In this document: in pieces, positions 18,282 through 29,369 of the stretch
Layout: each line of letters starts with the position of its first letter
How positions within the stretch are numbered: position 1 is the first letter of the stretch
DNA from: Oscillospiraceae bacterium
GTDB lineage: Bacteria; Bacillota; Clostridia; Oscillospirales; Oscillospiraceae
Assembly: GCA_902778665.1 (NCBI GenBank)
Contig: CACYYN010000012.1
Span: 1-55,843 of the forward strand
Direction of reading: 5' to 3'
DNA: 55,843 nt
Notes under the pieces: model-generated
The model's database searches: none
What the model was told of the DNA's origin: nothing
What the model saw: the letters and a program-made list of their open reading frames with translations, nothing else
Position numbers and translations under genes: made by a program

Positions 18282-19196
18282 ATGTCTGCAAAATACAATA
18301 TTCTCATCATAGGCGGCGGCCCCGCAGGGCTCACCGCTGCAACCTATGCAAGGCGGGCGGGTAAGTCCGTTCTCGTTCTGGAAAAAGCGGCTTTCGGCGG
18401 TCAGATCACCTGGAGCCCGAAAGTGGAAAATTTTCCCGGAGCACTCTCCATCTCCGGAGCCGAACTTGGCGACCGTCTTCTGGAGCAGGCAATGGCCCAG
18501 GGTGCCGAAGTGGAAATGGAGGAGGTCACCTCTCTCCGCAAAGACCATGCCGAGTTCATTGTCGGCACAGAGTCCGGTGCGGAGTACACCGCATCTGCAG
18601 TCATTCTTGCAACCGGTGCAAGGCCCCGTACCATGGGCCTCCACGGGGAGGACGATTTTATTGGTAACGGCATCAGCTTCTGCGCCGTCTGCGACGGTGC
18701 CTTCTATGCCGGCAAGGATGTAGCCGTCTACGGCGGCGGCAGCAGTGCTCTTCAGGATGCGCTTCTTCTTTCCGAAACCTGCCAGTCTGTTACGCTGATT
18801 CATCGGCGCAGTGCATTTCGCGGTGAAGCCGCCCTGGTCGATGCACTCAAAGCCCGCGGCAATGTCCGCTTTTTAATGGACACCACCATTGACGCCGTCT
18901 CCGGCGATGGTTCGCTTGCTGCCCTCCATCTCAACCATGCTGAAACAGGTGACACTCTGCCGATTGATGGGCTCTTCGTTGCCATTGGCCACGTGCCTGA
19001 CAACTGGGCATTTGCCTCCCTCCTCACGCTGGATGCCTCCGGCTATGCACTCTCCGGTGAAGACTGTCTGACCAGAACCCCCGGCCTCTTCGTTGCCGGT
19101 GACTGCCGGGCAAAATCCATCCGTCAGGTGACTACCGCTGCGGCAGACGGTTCTGTTGCCGCCCTCGCCGCCTGCAGCTATCTTGATGCCCTATGA
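18282..19196 (+). CDS. trxB: Thioredoxin-disulfide reductase
   Basis: 304 residues, normal for low-molecular-weight TrxB. FAD-binding GGGPAGLTAATYARRAG is at the N-terminus, the redox pair is Cys134/Cys137 in CAVCDG, the NADPH loop is GGGSSALQDA, and LFVAGDCR is near the C-terminus. It reduces thioredoxin with NADPH. The stop overlaps the hflX start by 4 bases. The ATG at 18282 follows GGGGGT, a weak ribosome site. Confidence 0.93.
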   Translation: MSAKYNILIIGGGPAGLTAATYARRAGKSVLVLEKAAFGGQITWSPKVENFPGALSISGAELGDRLLEQAMAQGAEVEMEEVTSLRKDHAEFIVGTESGAEYTASAVILATGARPRTMGLHGEDDFIGNGISFCAVCDGAFYAGKDVAVYGGGSSALQDALLLSETCQSVTLIHRRSAFRGEAALVDALKARGNVRFLMDTTIDAVSGDGSLAALHLNHAETGDTLPIDGLFVAIGHVPDNWAFASLLTLDASGYALSGEDCLTRTPGLFVAGDCRAKSIRQVTTAAADGSVAALAACSYLDAL

Positions 19197-20491
19197 ATGA
19201 CACCTCCGTCAAAAAAGAGCATGCCGTGCTCGCCGGTCTCAGTGCCCTGAGCATGGAGCCCTCCGAGCGTTCTACCGACGTCAGTATGGATGAGCTTGCC
19301 TCCCTTGTTGAAACTGCCGGCGGTGAGCCCGTCGCTCTCATCATGCAGAATCTTCCCTCTCCCAACACCCACAGCTTTATCGGTGAGGGTAAAGTCAAAG
19401 AGATGAAAGATCTGATTGAAGCCAACGAGTGCGACCTTGCTGTCTTCGACAATGAGCTCACACCATCCCAGATGCGTGTCCTCAGTGAAGAGCTGGGTGT
19501 AAAGGTTCTGGACCGCTCCGGCCTGATTCTTGACATTTTCGCCCAGCGTGCTCAGACACGGGAAGGTCAGCTTCAGGTAGAGCTTGCCCAGTATAAATAT
19601 CTCCTCCCACGCCTTACCGGTATGTGGACGCACCTTGTCCGCCAGACGGCCTCCGGCGGTTCCTCGCCCATCGGCACACGTGGCCCCGGTGAAACCCAGC
19701 TGGAGACCGACCGGCGCCATATCCGCCGCAAAATTCAGAAGCTGGAGGAAGAGCTCTCCGACGTCCGCAAGGTTCGTGAAACCCAGCGTCGCCGGCGTGA
19801 GAAAAACGCTATGCCCGTCGTTGCTCTTGTGGGCTATACAAACGCAGGCAAAAGCTCTCTCCTCAACTGTCTGACAGATTCTGATATTCCTGCCAACGAC
19901 CGGCTTTTTGATACCCTTGATACCACCACCCGTCGTTTCCGCATTGATGAGACGCAGGAGGTTCTCATCAGTGATACGGTCGGTTTCATCCGCAAGTTGC
20001 CTACCCATCTCATTGAAGCCTTCAAGGCCACCCTGGAAGAGCTTTCCTTTGCCGATGTTCTTCTCCATGTCATTGACCTTTCCAACCCCGAGTGGGAAGC
20101 ACAGGTTCGTGTCGTGGAAAGCCTGATCCGTCAGCTTGGAGCCGAGCAGACCCCCTGCATTAAGGTCTTCAACAAATGTGATAAGTATATGGGCATCCTC
20201 CCCCACGGGGAAGATATCATCTGTATCTCCGCCAAAACCGGTGAAGGTACGGCTGATCTCGTGCAGAAGCTTGCCGACCTGCTGGATCGCGGGAAAAGGC
20301 ATGTGCATCTCTCTGTCCCTTATCAGAATGCAGGCGTTACCGATCTTCTCAACCGCGAGGCTATCGTCGAATATCTGGAATACACCGATACATCCATCGA
20401 AATTGATGCTGTTGTCACCCCTGATGTTCTTGGACGTGTAAAACAGTTCATCCCCGGGTGGACGGAACCCCATGAGGACTGGGAATCATGA
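19193..20491 (+). CDS. hflX: GTPase HflX
   Basis: 432 residues, the usual HflX length. An N-terminal HflX domain (IGEGKVKEMKD) and a coiled coil precede the G domain: G1 GYTNAGKSS, G3 DTVGF, G4 NKCD and G5 SAKTGEG. It binds 50S ribosomes and splits stalled ribosomes. Translationally coupled to trxB and yigZ by ATGA overlaps. Confidence 0.95.
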   Translation: MNDTSVKKEHAVLAGLSALSMEPSERSTDVSMDELASLVETAGGEPVALIMQNLPSPNTHSFIGEGKVKEMKDLIEANECDLAVFDNELTPSQMRVLSEELGVKVLDRSGLILDIFAQRAQTREGQLQVELAQYKYLLPRLTGMWTHLVRQTASGGSSPIGTRGPGETQLETDRRHIRRKIQKLEEELSDVRKVRETQRRRREKNAMPVVALVGYTNAGKSSLLNCLTDSDIPANDRLFDTLDTTTRRFRIDETQEVLISDTVGFIRKLPTHLIEAFKATLEELSFADVLLHVIDLSNPEWEAQVRVVESLIRQLGAEQTPCIKVFNKCDKYMGILPHGEDIICISAKTGEGTADLVQKLADLLDRGKRHVHLSVPYQNAGVTDLLNREAIVEYLEYTDTSIEIDAVVTPDVLGRVKQFIPGWTEPHEDWES

Positions 20492-21099
20492 GCGGTTATC
20501 GTGTTCCCGCCAGGCGGGGTGAAAGTGAATACGTTGAAAAACGCTCCAGCTTTCTCGGCGTCGTGGAACCGGTCTCAACGGAGGAGGAAGCCCGTGCTGT
20601 CATCGCTTCCGTTAAAAAGCTTCATCATGACGCCCGCCATAACTGCTGGTGCTATCTCATCAACGGCGGCCCCGAGCGTTACTCAGACGATGGTGAACCT
20701 CAGGGCACGGCCGGTATCCCCATGCTGGAAATTTTCCGCAAAGAAGGCATCACCAACGCCGTCTGCGTAGTCACCCGCTATTTTGGCGGCATTCTTCTCG
20801 GCACCGGCGGGCTCCTCCGTGCCTACACGCGAGCAGCGAAAGATGCCCTCGACGATGCTGGAACGGAAGAAATTCTCCCCAAAGTTCACTTCTTTCTCTC
20901 CTGCCCCTATTCACTTGCCGAGCGAATCCGTCTTGAAACGGTTTCCTTCGGCGGCTGCGTAGACGATATTTCCTACGAAGCGCAGGTATCCATGCACATC
21001 AGCATTCTGGAAGACCGGGCTGATGCCTATTCCGCCCGCATCTTTGACATGACTTCAGGTTCTGTCTCTCCTGAACGGGAACAAGAAAAAAGCTGCTGA
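20488..21099 (+). CDS. YigZ/IMPACT family protein
   Basis: 203 residues. The N-terminal UPF0029 (IMPACT) domain has KLHHDARHNCWCY, SDDGEPQGTAGIP and YFGGILLGTGGL; the C-terminal DUF1949 domain follows. The family is widely conserved and is linked to translation regulation, with unclear biochemistry. It overlaps hflX by 4 bases. The terminator hairpin includes its stop codon. Confidence 0.93.
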   Translation: MSGYRVPARRGESEYVEKRSSFLGVVEPVSTEEEARAVIASVKKLHHDARHNCWCYLINGGPERYSDDGEPQGTAGIPMLEIFRKEGITNAVCVVTRYFGGILLGTGGLLRAYTRAAKDALDDAGTEEILPKVHFFLSCPYSLAERIRLETVSFGGCVDDISYEAQVSMHISILEDRADAYSARIFDMTSGSVSPEREQEKSC

Positions 21100-21116
21100 T
21101 CATTCAGCAGCTTTTC
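21091..21116 (+). terminator. Terminator of the DnaD-YigZ operon
   Basis: AGCTGCTGA (21091-21099), loop TCAT, TCAGCAGCT (21104-21112), then TTT. The left arm contains the yigZ stop codon. Confidence 0.75.
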
Positions 21117-21169
21117 CCTTGATGGAGATGGAGAAGGAGATAAAGTAATACACGAAATCAGAATGGATT

Positions 21170-21199
21170 CTTCAGAGTTAAGCTTGATTAACTCTGAAG
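21170..21199. promoter_or_regulatory. 12-bp-arm palindrome upstream of the YdcF gene
   Basis: CTTCAGAGTTAA (21170-21181), GCTTGA, TTAACTCTGAAG (21188-21199). There is no T-run after it, so an operator is more likely than a terminator. No convincing promoter was found in 21100-21276, though the region downstream is AT-rich. Confidence 0.45.
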
Positions 21200-21276
21200 T
21201 TAATATACACTAACTTTTAGTCTTTGTCAAGTGTTTTTTTCATATTCTTTTGAACTGATTTTAAGGAGGCTTCCAC

Positions 21277-21930
21277 ATGACCCTGTCATCTGAAATTCTG
21301 CGGGATGCAGAAATCATTTACAATTTTCACGCTTCCTTCAGCTCTCCTCCCGGCAGGGCAGACTTCCTTCTCCTTGCCGGCAGCCACGACCTCCGTGTCC
21401 CTTTATACGCCGCAAAGCTTTATCATCTCGGCTGTGCTCCCCTTCTGCTCTGCAGCGGAGGATACGGCAAAATCACCGATGGGCTCTTTCATGATCCCGA
21501 AGCCGTCGTCTTTTCACGGGTCTGCACGGAAAACGGAGTTCCGGATTCCTGCATTCTTCTGGAGCAGAAATCCACCAACACCGGTGAAAATTTTTCCCTC
21601 AGCAGAAATCTGCTGAGGGAGCTCAAAATCTTTCCGAAAACCGGTATCATTGTCTGCAAACCCTATATGTCTGCTCGTACCTGGGCAACAGCTTCCATGC
21701 AATGGCCGGAGGTAACCTGGTCCGTCAATGCTCCTCCCATTCCGTTTGCGGAGTATCCGACGGCCGATGCCCCCATCGAGCAAGAGATTCACCTCATGGT
21801 GGGCGATCTCCAACGGCTTAGCGTCTATGCCGAAAAGGGTTATCAGGTGCCGGTCTCCGTCCCGGATGATGTCTGGCCTGCATACGATCGTCTCGTTGCA
21901 GCCGGCTTTGACAGCCAGGTCATCCGTTAG
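21277..21930 (+). CDS. YdcF family protein (DUF218)
   Basis: 217 residues. DUF218 features include DFLLLAGSHDLRVPLYAAKLY, LLCSGGYGKI, STNTGENFSLSRNLL and KPYMSARTWAT. These are Rossmann-like proteins, some binding nucleotide cofactors; the function is unknown. No membrane helix, so this is the short cytosolic YdcF form. AAGGAGG lies upstream of the ATG. Its stop overlaps the stop of the convergent GIY-YIG gene. Confidence 0.85.
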   Translation: MTLSSEILRDAEIIYNFHASFSSPPGRADFLLLAGSHDLRVPLYAAKLYHLGCAPLLLCSGGYGKITDGLFHDPEAVVFSRVCTENGVPDSCILLEQKSTNTGENFSLSRNLLRELKIFPKTGIIVCKPYMSARTWATASMQWPEVTWSVNAPPIPFAEYPTADAPIEQEIHLMVGDLQRLSVYAEKGYQVPVSVPDDVWPAYDRLVAAGFDSQVIR

Positions 21931-22205
21931 GTCTCTTCATCTGCTTTCTCAAGCAGATGAAGCTTTTCCGCTCTGCTCAGTCGCTTGATATGCCACTCCC
22001 GGCTTAATGCCTCATGTCTGTTCTCATACTCTTCAAAATACACAAGCTCAACCGGCCGGCGCGATTTTGTATATTTCGCGCCGGTCCCGTTATTATGTGC
22101 CGCAATTCGACCTTCCAGATCAGTTGTCCACCCGCAGTAAAGTGAGTCATCCGCACATCGCAACAGATAGACATAGTTCCTCTCTCGAAGATTATTCTTC
22201 TCCAT
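21927..22205 (-). CDS. GIY-YIG nuclease superfamily protein (YhbQ/YazA type)
   Basis: 92 residues, a stand-alone GIY-YIG domain (UPF0213). It has NYVYLLRCADDSLYCGWT (the YVY...YCG form of the motif), a catalytic-type Arg in LEGRIAAH and Glu in HEALSREWHIK. Probably structure-specific DNA repair, unproven in this family. Confidence 0.88.
   Translation of the reverse strand: MEKNNLRERNYVYLLRCADDSLYCGWTTDLEGRIAAHNNGTGAKYTKSRRPVELVYFEEYENRHEALSREWHIKRLSRAEKLHLLEKADEET
21934..21966 (+). terminator. Terminator of the YdcF gene, inside the convergent gene
   Basis: CTTCATCTGCTT (21934-21945) pairs with AAGCAGATGAAG (21951-21962), followed by CTTTT. It is encoded within the last codons of the minus-strand GIY-YIG gene. 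Confidence 0.65.
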
Positions 22206-22253
22206 ACTGCACTCTCATGTCAGTTGATTCAGTATTATGTAAAGTGGATTACG

Positions 22254-25397
<3,144 letters not shown>

Positions 25398-25429
25398 TTA
25401 AGTTTGCTCTTCTGATCGGATCTCTTGTT

Positions 25430-25458
25430 ATTATACCATTTTATTATCATTCAAACAA
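25430..25458 (-). promoter_or_regulatory. lacZ promoter
   Basis: On the minus strand TTGTTT (25458-25453), 17 bases, TATAAT (25435-25430), preceded by AATGG. The motif AATGGTATA is repeated in mirror orientation in the promoter of the divergent DUF2804 gene. Confidence 0.65.
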
Positions 25459-25472
25459 GCCGGCAGTTTTTC

Positions 25473-25501
25473 TTGTGATTTTGCTATCATAATGGTATAC
25501 T
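25473..25501 (+). promoter_or_regulatory. Promoter of the DUF2804 gene
   Basis: TTGTGA (25473-25478), 17 bases, TATACT (25496-25501), with AATGG just before the -10. AAAGGAGG lies before the ATG at 25544. Confidence 0.65.
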
Positions 25502-25543
25502 GTGTATATCATGTAGCACGATATATAAAGGAGGACCTCCAAC

Positions 25544-26617
25544 ATGGATAAAACCTACCTGGGTTGGCAGGAGTGGAATTTTAAAAGCCTGCAGACCGAG
25601 TATACATCGCCCACACCCCTGCTTGCGGAAGACGGTACTCTTCTGGCAAAAGGCTGGGCGAGGAAGAATGTATTCATCTATGATCGCAACCGTGTCAAAC
25701 ATGTCATGCGCAGAAAGGAATGGGATTTTTACCAGATCTCTGACGGACACTACATGGCCCAGGTCAGCTTCGCCAACATCTCCCTCGGCGGCTACGCTTC
25801 AGCTGTTCTTGTAGATCTTAAGGAGGGTAAAACCCTCGTCTCTTCCATGGCTCCCTTTGTCGGCGGAAAAGACCGCTATATCCTTCCTCCTCGCGGAGAT
25901 GAACCGAACCATGTCAGTTTTCGGGTAGGTAAAGCACTTTTTGAAGCTGACACTACCGAGCAGAAACGAACCCTTCGCTTTGCGAACGGAGATATCTGCT
26001 GCGAATTTGAAATGGACATCATGCCCGGTCTGGAGAATATAACTACCGTTCTTCCCTTCACCGGTCATCCGGATCGCTATTTCATGACGACGAAGCAGAA
26101 CTGCATGCCCTGCAGCGGCACTTTCAAAACCCCGGATACATCTGTTTCTTTCTCAAAAGATAACACCTTCTGCATCCTCGACTGGGGTCGTGTCTGCACG
26201 CCCTATTCTCTCGTCTGGTACTGGGGCAACGGTTCCGGCTGGGTGAATGACGCCGAAGGCCAAAAACATCTTTTCGGGTTTGAAATCACCTGGGGCATCG
26301 GCAATGAATTCAATGCCACCGAAACATGCGTCTTCTATGACGGCAAAGCCCATAAAATCGGAGCAGTTGACGTGGAGACCTTCCCGAAGCCGGACCGGTA
26401 CATGCAACCCTGGAAGTTTATTTCCGAGGACGGCCGCTTCAACCTCACCATGCAGCCCTTCTATGACCACCACAGTGATCTGAATGTCTTTGTCATGCGT
26501 ATGCACAGCCATCAGGTGCATGGCTTATGGAACGGCACTGTTGTGCTCGATGACGGCCGGGTGCTTGAAATCCACGATCTCTATGCTTTCTGTGAATATG
26601 TGGAAAACCGCTGGTAG
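25544..26617 (+). CDS. DUF2804 family protein
   Basis: 357 residues without a signal peptide or membrane helix. DUF2804 landmarks are ILDWGRVCTPYSLVWYWGNG and the later FGFEITWGIGNEFNATE plus FYDGKAHKIG. The family has a beta-sandwich, lipocalin-like fold and unknown function. It is divergent from lacZ across a mirror-symmetric promoter pair, suggesting shared control, but this gives no activity. Confidence 0.85.
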   Translation: MDKTYLGWQEWNFKSLQTEYTSPTPLLAEDGTLLAKGWARKNVFIYDRNRVKHVMRRKEWDFYQISDGHYMAQVSFANISLGGYASAVLVDLKEGKTLVSSMAPFVGGKDRYILPPRGDEPNHVSFRVGKALFEADTTEQKRTLRFANGDICCEFEMDIMPGLENITTVLPFTGHPDRYFMTTKQNCMPCSGTFKTPDTSVSFSKDNTFCILDWGRVCTPYSLVWYWGNGSGWVNDAEGQKHLFGFEITWGIGNEFNATETCVFYDGKAHKIGAVDVETFPKPDRYMQPWKFISEDGRFNLTMQPFYDHHSDLNVFVMRMHSHQVHGLWNGTVVLDDGRVLEIHDLYAFCEYVENRW

Positions 26618-26652
26618 TGCGTAATGCTCTTTCTGAGCACCTTTCTACTACT

Positions 26653-26682
26653 AAAAAACCGCTGCAACCGCAGCGGTTTTTG
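26653..26682. terminator. Bidirectional terminator after DUF2804
   Basis: CCGCTGC (26659-26665), loop AACC, GCAGCGG (26670-26676), flanked by A6 on the left and T5 on the right, so it works in both directions between convergent genes. Confidence 0.8.
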
Positions 26683-26694
26683 TTCTCTATCCTC

Positions 26695-26874
26695 TTATAC
26701 TCTTGCTTCTTTGCGCATCCTGGATACTATGGTCACGGTGCTCTTTCGAAATTCGTTTTCGGAAATTGCCTTGTGCTCAAAAAGTGTTTTCAATGTCTGA
26801 AGCTGTGTTTCCAGCAGATCTTCCACGCTTTTAATCCTGGTAGGCGCTTCCTTCGCCTCTGCAATGATATTCAT
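26695..26874 (-). CDS. Small SHOCT-like protein, 59 residues
   Basis: A short reading frame with AGGAGG about 11 bases upstream and an extended -10 TGGTATAAT about 50 bases upstream on the minus strand. It starts MNIIAEAKEAPTRIK. Residues about 22-52 (QLQTLKTLFEHKAISENEF) resemble the SHOCT motif: two short helices split by a turn, with the I-S/T-x-x-E-F signature. SHOCT modules occur in membrane and oligomerising proteins. No function is assigned. Codon phase, ribosome site and terminator all support a real gene. Confidence 0.6.
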   Translation of the reverse strand: MNIIAEAKEAPTRIKSVEDLLETQLQTLKTLFEHKAISENEFRKSTVTIVSRMRKEARV

Positions 26875-27096
26875 CCCTGTCTTAACCTCCTGATGAACAT
26901 TGTTGTAGTCAGCGATTTATATTATACCAGACCGGTGAAAAAAAGCATATCGACAACCCGCACAAGAAACCGCTGGATTTTTTTGTTTTTTCGTTCATTC
27001 TCTCTATTGACAATTACACACTGTTACGCTCTGTCCGACATTGGAAACAGATTGATAGCCACATTCGTTGCAAAATGGAATTCTCTATGGATATGC

Positions 27097-27432
27097 CTAA
27101 CAAGTCCGGTTTTCATTTCCCCAGTCACACAGCTTGTCTAACACTGTCATGAGTGAGCGTCCCCTTTCACTCAGTGTATACTCTACCTTTGGAGGAATCT
27201 GAGGATACACAGTGCGAACGATCAGGTGATCCGCTTCCAGCTCTTTCAGGTTCTGGCTCAGTGTTTTATCCGCTACCTTTTTCAGGTATCTCTGCATCTC
27301 ATTAAAACGGACCGGCTCATACTCCATCAGGCAATAAAGGATTACCGGTTTATATTTTCCGGAAATCAGCGAAAGGGTGTAACTGTATCCGGTTTTGCTG
27401 AAATCCGCATTTTCAATCAGCTTCTTTTGCAT
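27097..27432 (-). CDS. HxlR-family transcriptional regulator
   Basis: 111 residues, a winged-helix HxlR/MarR-like domain: LISGKYKPVILYCLM, RFNEMQRYLKKVADKTLSQNLKELE, and the wing VEYTLSERGRSL. Only a C-terminal Cys (residue 111) is present, so thiol sensing as in HypR is not evident. It is divergent from the flavin reductase, its probable target. The preceding gap 26875-27096 shows only the small gene's promoter. Confidence 0.9.
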   Translation of the reverse strand: MQKKLIENADFSKTGYSYTLSLISGKYKPVILYCLMEYEPVRFNEMQRYLKKVADKTLSQNLKELEADHLIVRTVYPQIPPKVEYTLSERGRSLMTVLDKLCDWGNENRTC

Positions 27433-27444
27433 GGCTTACCTCTT

Positions 27445-27500
27445 GGTAAGTACCTTACCGGTAAGTAGGTACTTGTTTTTTTCCGCTGACATGGTATCAT
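27445..27500 (+). promoter_or_regulatory. HxlR operator and flavin reductase promoter
   Basis: GGTAAGTA occurs twice (27445-27452 and 27460-27467) around the palindrome CTTACCGGTAAG (27454-27465), and a further GGTACTT follows. The plus-strand promoter TTGTTT (27473-27478), 16 bases, TATCAT (27495-27500) abuts it. The placement fits autorepression and control of the reductase by HxlR. Confidence 0.55.
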
Positions 27501-27572
27501 ATTTTATGGAAAATTACAACAGCCGGCCTGCAAAAAACCATAGGCCCTGAGAAAGCTAGAAAGGATCCTGTT

Positions 27573-28157
27573 ATGAAAAAAGATTTTGGTGTGCATCCGT
27601 TCTTGTTCCCCATGCCGACATACATGGTCGTCACCTACAATGAAGATGAGACCGTAGATGCCATGGCAATGGCCTGGGGCGGAATCTGTGCAGAAAATAT
27701 GGTCGCCCTGAACCTCGAAGAGGACCACAAAACCGTTGCCAACCTGAAAGCCCGCGGCGCTTTCACACTTTCCGTGCCCGGCAGAGACACTCTCGCCGAA
27801 TCCGATTTTATGGGCATTGCCAGTGCCAACCAGATTCCCGAGAAGTTTTCCGTCACCGGCCTGCATGCGGAAAAGAGCACCCGTGTGGACGCTCCCATTA
27901 TCACGGAATATCCTCTGACGCTGGAGTGCAAAGTCGTTGAGATGCAGGATCAGCCCTATGGCCTGCGTGTGCTTGGCGAAATCGTCAACGTCCTTGCGGA
28001 CGAGGCAGTTCTGGATCAAGAGGGCAAAATCGATTGCGGCAAGCTGAACACCTTCCTCTTTGACCAGATGCGTAATGATTACTATGCCGTCGGTGAGGTA
28101 TGCGGAAAGGCCTGGCATTCCGGCGCTCCCTTCGTCAAGAAGGCACGTAACGGCTGA
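27573..28157 (+). CDS. Flavin reductase family protein
   Basis: 194 residues, an FMN-binding split barrel of the flavin-reductase-like/flavoredoxin type. FLFPMPTYMVVTYN and AMAWGGICAENMVALNL form the conserved N-terminal flavin region, and ARGAFTLSVPGRDTLAESDFMG follows. It probably transfers electrons through FMN; the partner is unknown. The HxlR gene is divergent upstream, a common pairing for redox enzymes. Confidence 0.88.
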   Translation: MKKDFGVHPFLFPMPTYMVVTYNEDETVDAMAMAWGGICAENMVALNLEEDHKTVANLKARGAFTLSVPGRDTLAESDFMGIASANQIPEKFSVTGLHAEKSTRVDAPIITEYPLTLECKVVEMQDQPYGLRVLGEIVNVLADEAVLDQEGKIDCGKLNTFLFDQMRNDYYAVGEVCGKAWHSGAPFVKKARNG

Positions 28158-28217
28158 TCTGCCGACCGGCTTCAGGATGTTCTGAATCCCCCCTTCCTGC
28201 TTCAATTCTGAAATTCA

Positions 28218-28262
28218 GCCCTGAGCATTTGGAATCTTTCCTGAATGCTCAGGGCTTTTATT
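28218..28262 (+). terminator. Terminator of the flavin reductase gene
   Basis: GCCCTGAGCATT (28218-28229) pairs perfectly with AATGCTCAGGGC (28244-28255), then TTTTATT. Confidence 0.85.
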
Positions 28263-28316
28263 ATCCGTCTGACCGAAGCGAAAACTCATCGCATCATACA
28301 GACCGTCTCGACCGGT

Positions 28317-29252
28317 TTACTTGTCTTCTTCCTTCTCCAACCGTTTCAGCACATATCCCTTCACGGTTTTCAGTCTTCCTCGCAGCGCCGCACTGACAGT
28401 CGTCTTGTCCACACCCAGCGCTTCAGCCGCCGCTGCCTGTGAAGGGTAGATCTCCCCGGTTGTCACGTTCATCACGGGCTTATATCTCGGTGCGGCCGCA
28501 TCCTTCATGTGCCGGATCTGTTCCGGAGTATTCTTCCTTCCTCTTAGCTTTTCAGCCGCCTCCGCCTTGCTCTTTTCCGGCGGGTGCCATCCGCCTTCGG
28601 TCTCTCCTCCAACAGACTTGTTGTATCCTCTGCTCGGGTCGGTTGTCCGGTTAATTCTGATCAGAAACTGCTCCAGCCGGATTGCGGACTCCTCCATGAT
28701 GTTCTCCATACACCGTATCTTTACCACGTTTTCCCATCCGCATTCCTGGATTGCCTTCCACACCTCCGGCATATGTTTATATCCGTATCCGCTGTCCCAG
28801 CGTTTTTCCAGCGGGATCCTTGTCCTTCCCACATACATCTTCTGATCCGGGAAGATCAGCTGATACACCGCATAGTGCTCATCATCCGTATATTCCTTCG
28901 GGATATAGCGGTTGTATCCTTTTTCCGGTTTCCAACTTTCCAGTGCTATAATGGTCTCCCGCTCCAGCTTTCTTGCTTCTTCAATGCAGAGCCCGTCCAG
29001 CACAATCTCATGCTTAAACCGGTCCCAGCCGAATCTGTCTATATCCGCCTGAAACCCTTTGTTGTTCCGGTAGCCGTGCCCGCTGCTGAATCGGTCGTTT
29101 GGCTTTCCCTTCCCGTATCCCACATACCGTTTCCCTTCAGGAGATGTATGCACATATACAAAATAGCTGTAGAGCCTCGCATACTCTGTTTTGAACCATG
29201 CGTACGCTTCTTCTGTTGTGTAGAACACACCCGGTTCGTAATTCTTCTCCAT
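28317..29252 (-). CDS. Tandem GIY-YIG endonuclease with NUMOD modules
   Basis: 311 residues. Two GIY-YIG-like domains lie in a row: residues about 30-115 (YFVYVHTSPEGKRYVG, Arg in NDRF, Glu in LERETIIAL, Asn in GYNRY) and about 126-215 (YAVYQLIFPDQKMYVG, Arg in EKRW, Glu in LEQFLIRI, Asn in GYNKS). Both keep the Tyr, Arg, Glu and Asn positions of the active site. A NUMOD3-like RGRKNTPEQIRHM and an IENR1/NUMOD1 DNA-binding repeat (PSQAAAAEALGVDKTTVSA) close the protein. Such modules occur in homing endonucleases, but no host intron or intein is visible. Confidence 0.8.
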   Translation of the reverse strand: MEKNYEPGVFYTTEEAYAWFKTEYARLYSYFVYVHTSPEGKRYVGYGKGKPNDRFSSGHGYRNNKGFQADIDRFGWDRFKHEIVLDGLCIEEARKLERETIIALESWKPEKGYNRYIPKEYTDDEHYAVYQLIFPDQKMYVGRTRIPLEKRWDSGYGYKHMPEVWKAIQECGWENVVKIRCMENIMEESAIRLEQFLIRINRTTDPSRGYNKSVGGETEGGWHPPEKSKAEAAEKLRGRKNTPEQIRHMKDAAAPRYKPVMNVTTGEIYPSQAAAAEALGVDKTTVSAALRGRLKTVKGYVLKRLEKEEDK

Positions 29253-29292
29253 GCTTACCGTGTCCTTGAAAAAATATCAACCTGCCCTCACT

Positions 29293-29365
29293 AACATGCC
29301 CTGTGTGCCCTTGCGTAAAATGAGGGCATGTTGGGCACCTTGGGCAGGTAGGGCATGTTGCCGTC
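29293..29365. repeat. Degenerate GCCC-rich short repeats
   Basis: Blocks related to ACATGCCCT and CCTGCCCA recur about six times on the minus strand, and AACATGCCCT (29293-29302) is inverted against AGGGCATGTT. One minus frame would read CPTCPRCPTCP. It lies just upstream of the tandem GIY-YIG gene. Confidence 0.4.
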
Positions 29366-29369
29366 TCCA

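Noticed and set aside
19178-20473. 431-codon minus-strand open frame opposite hflX
   Set aside because: Shadow of HflX, whose G motifs prove the plus-strand frame.
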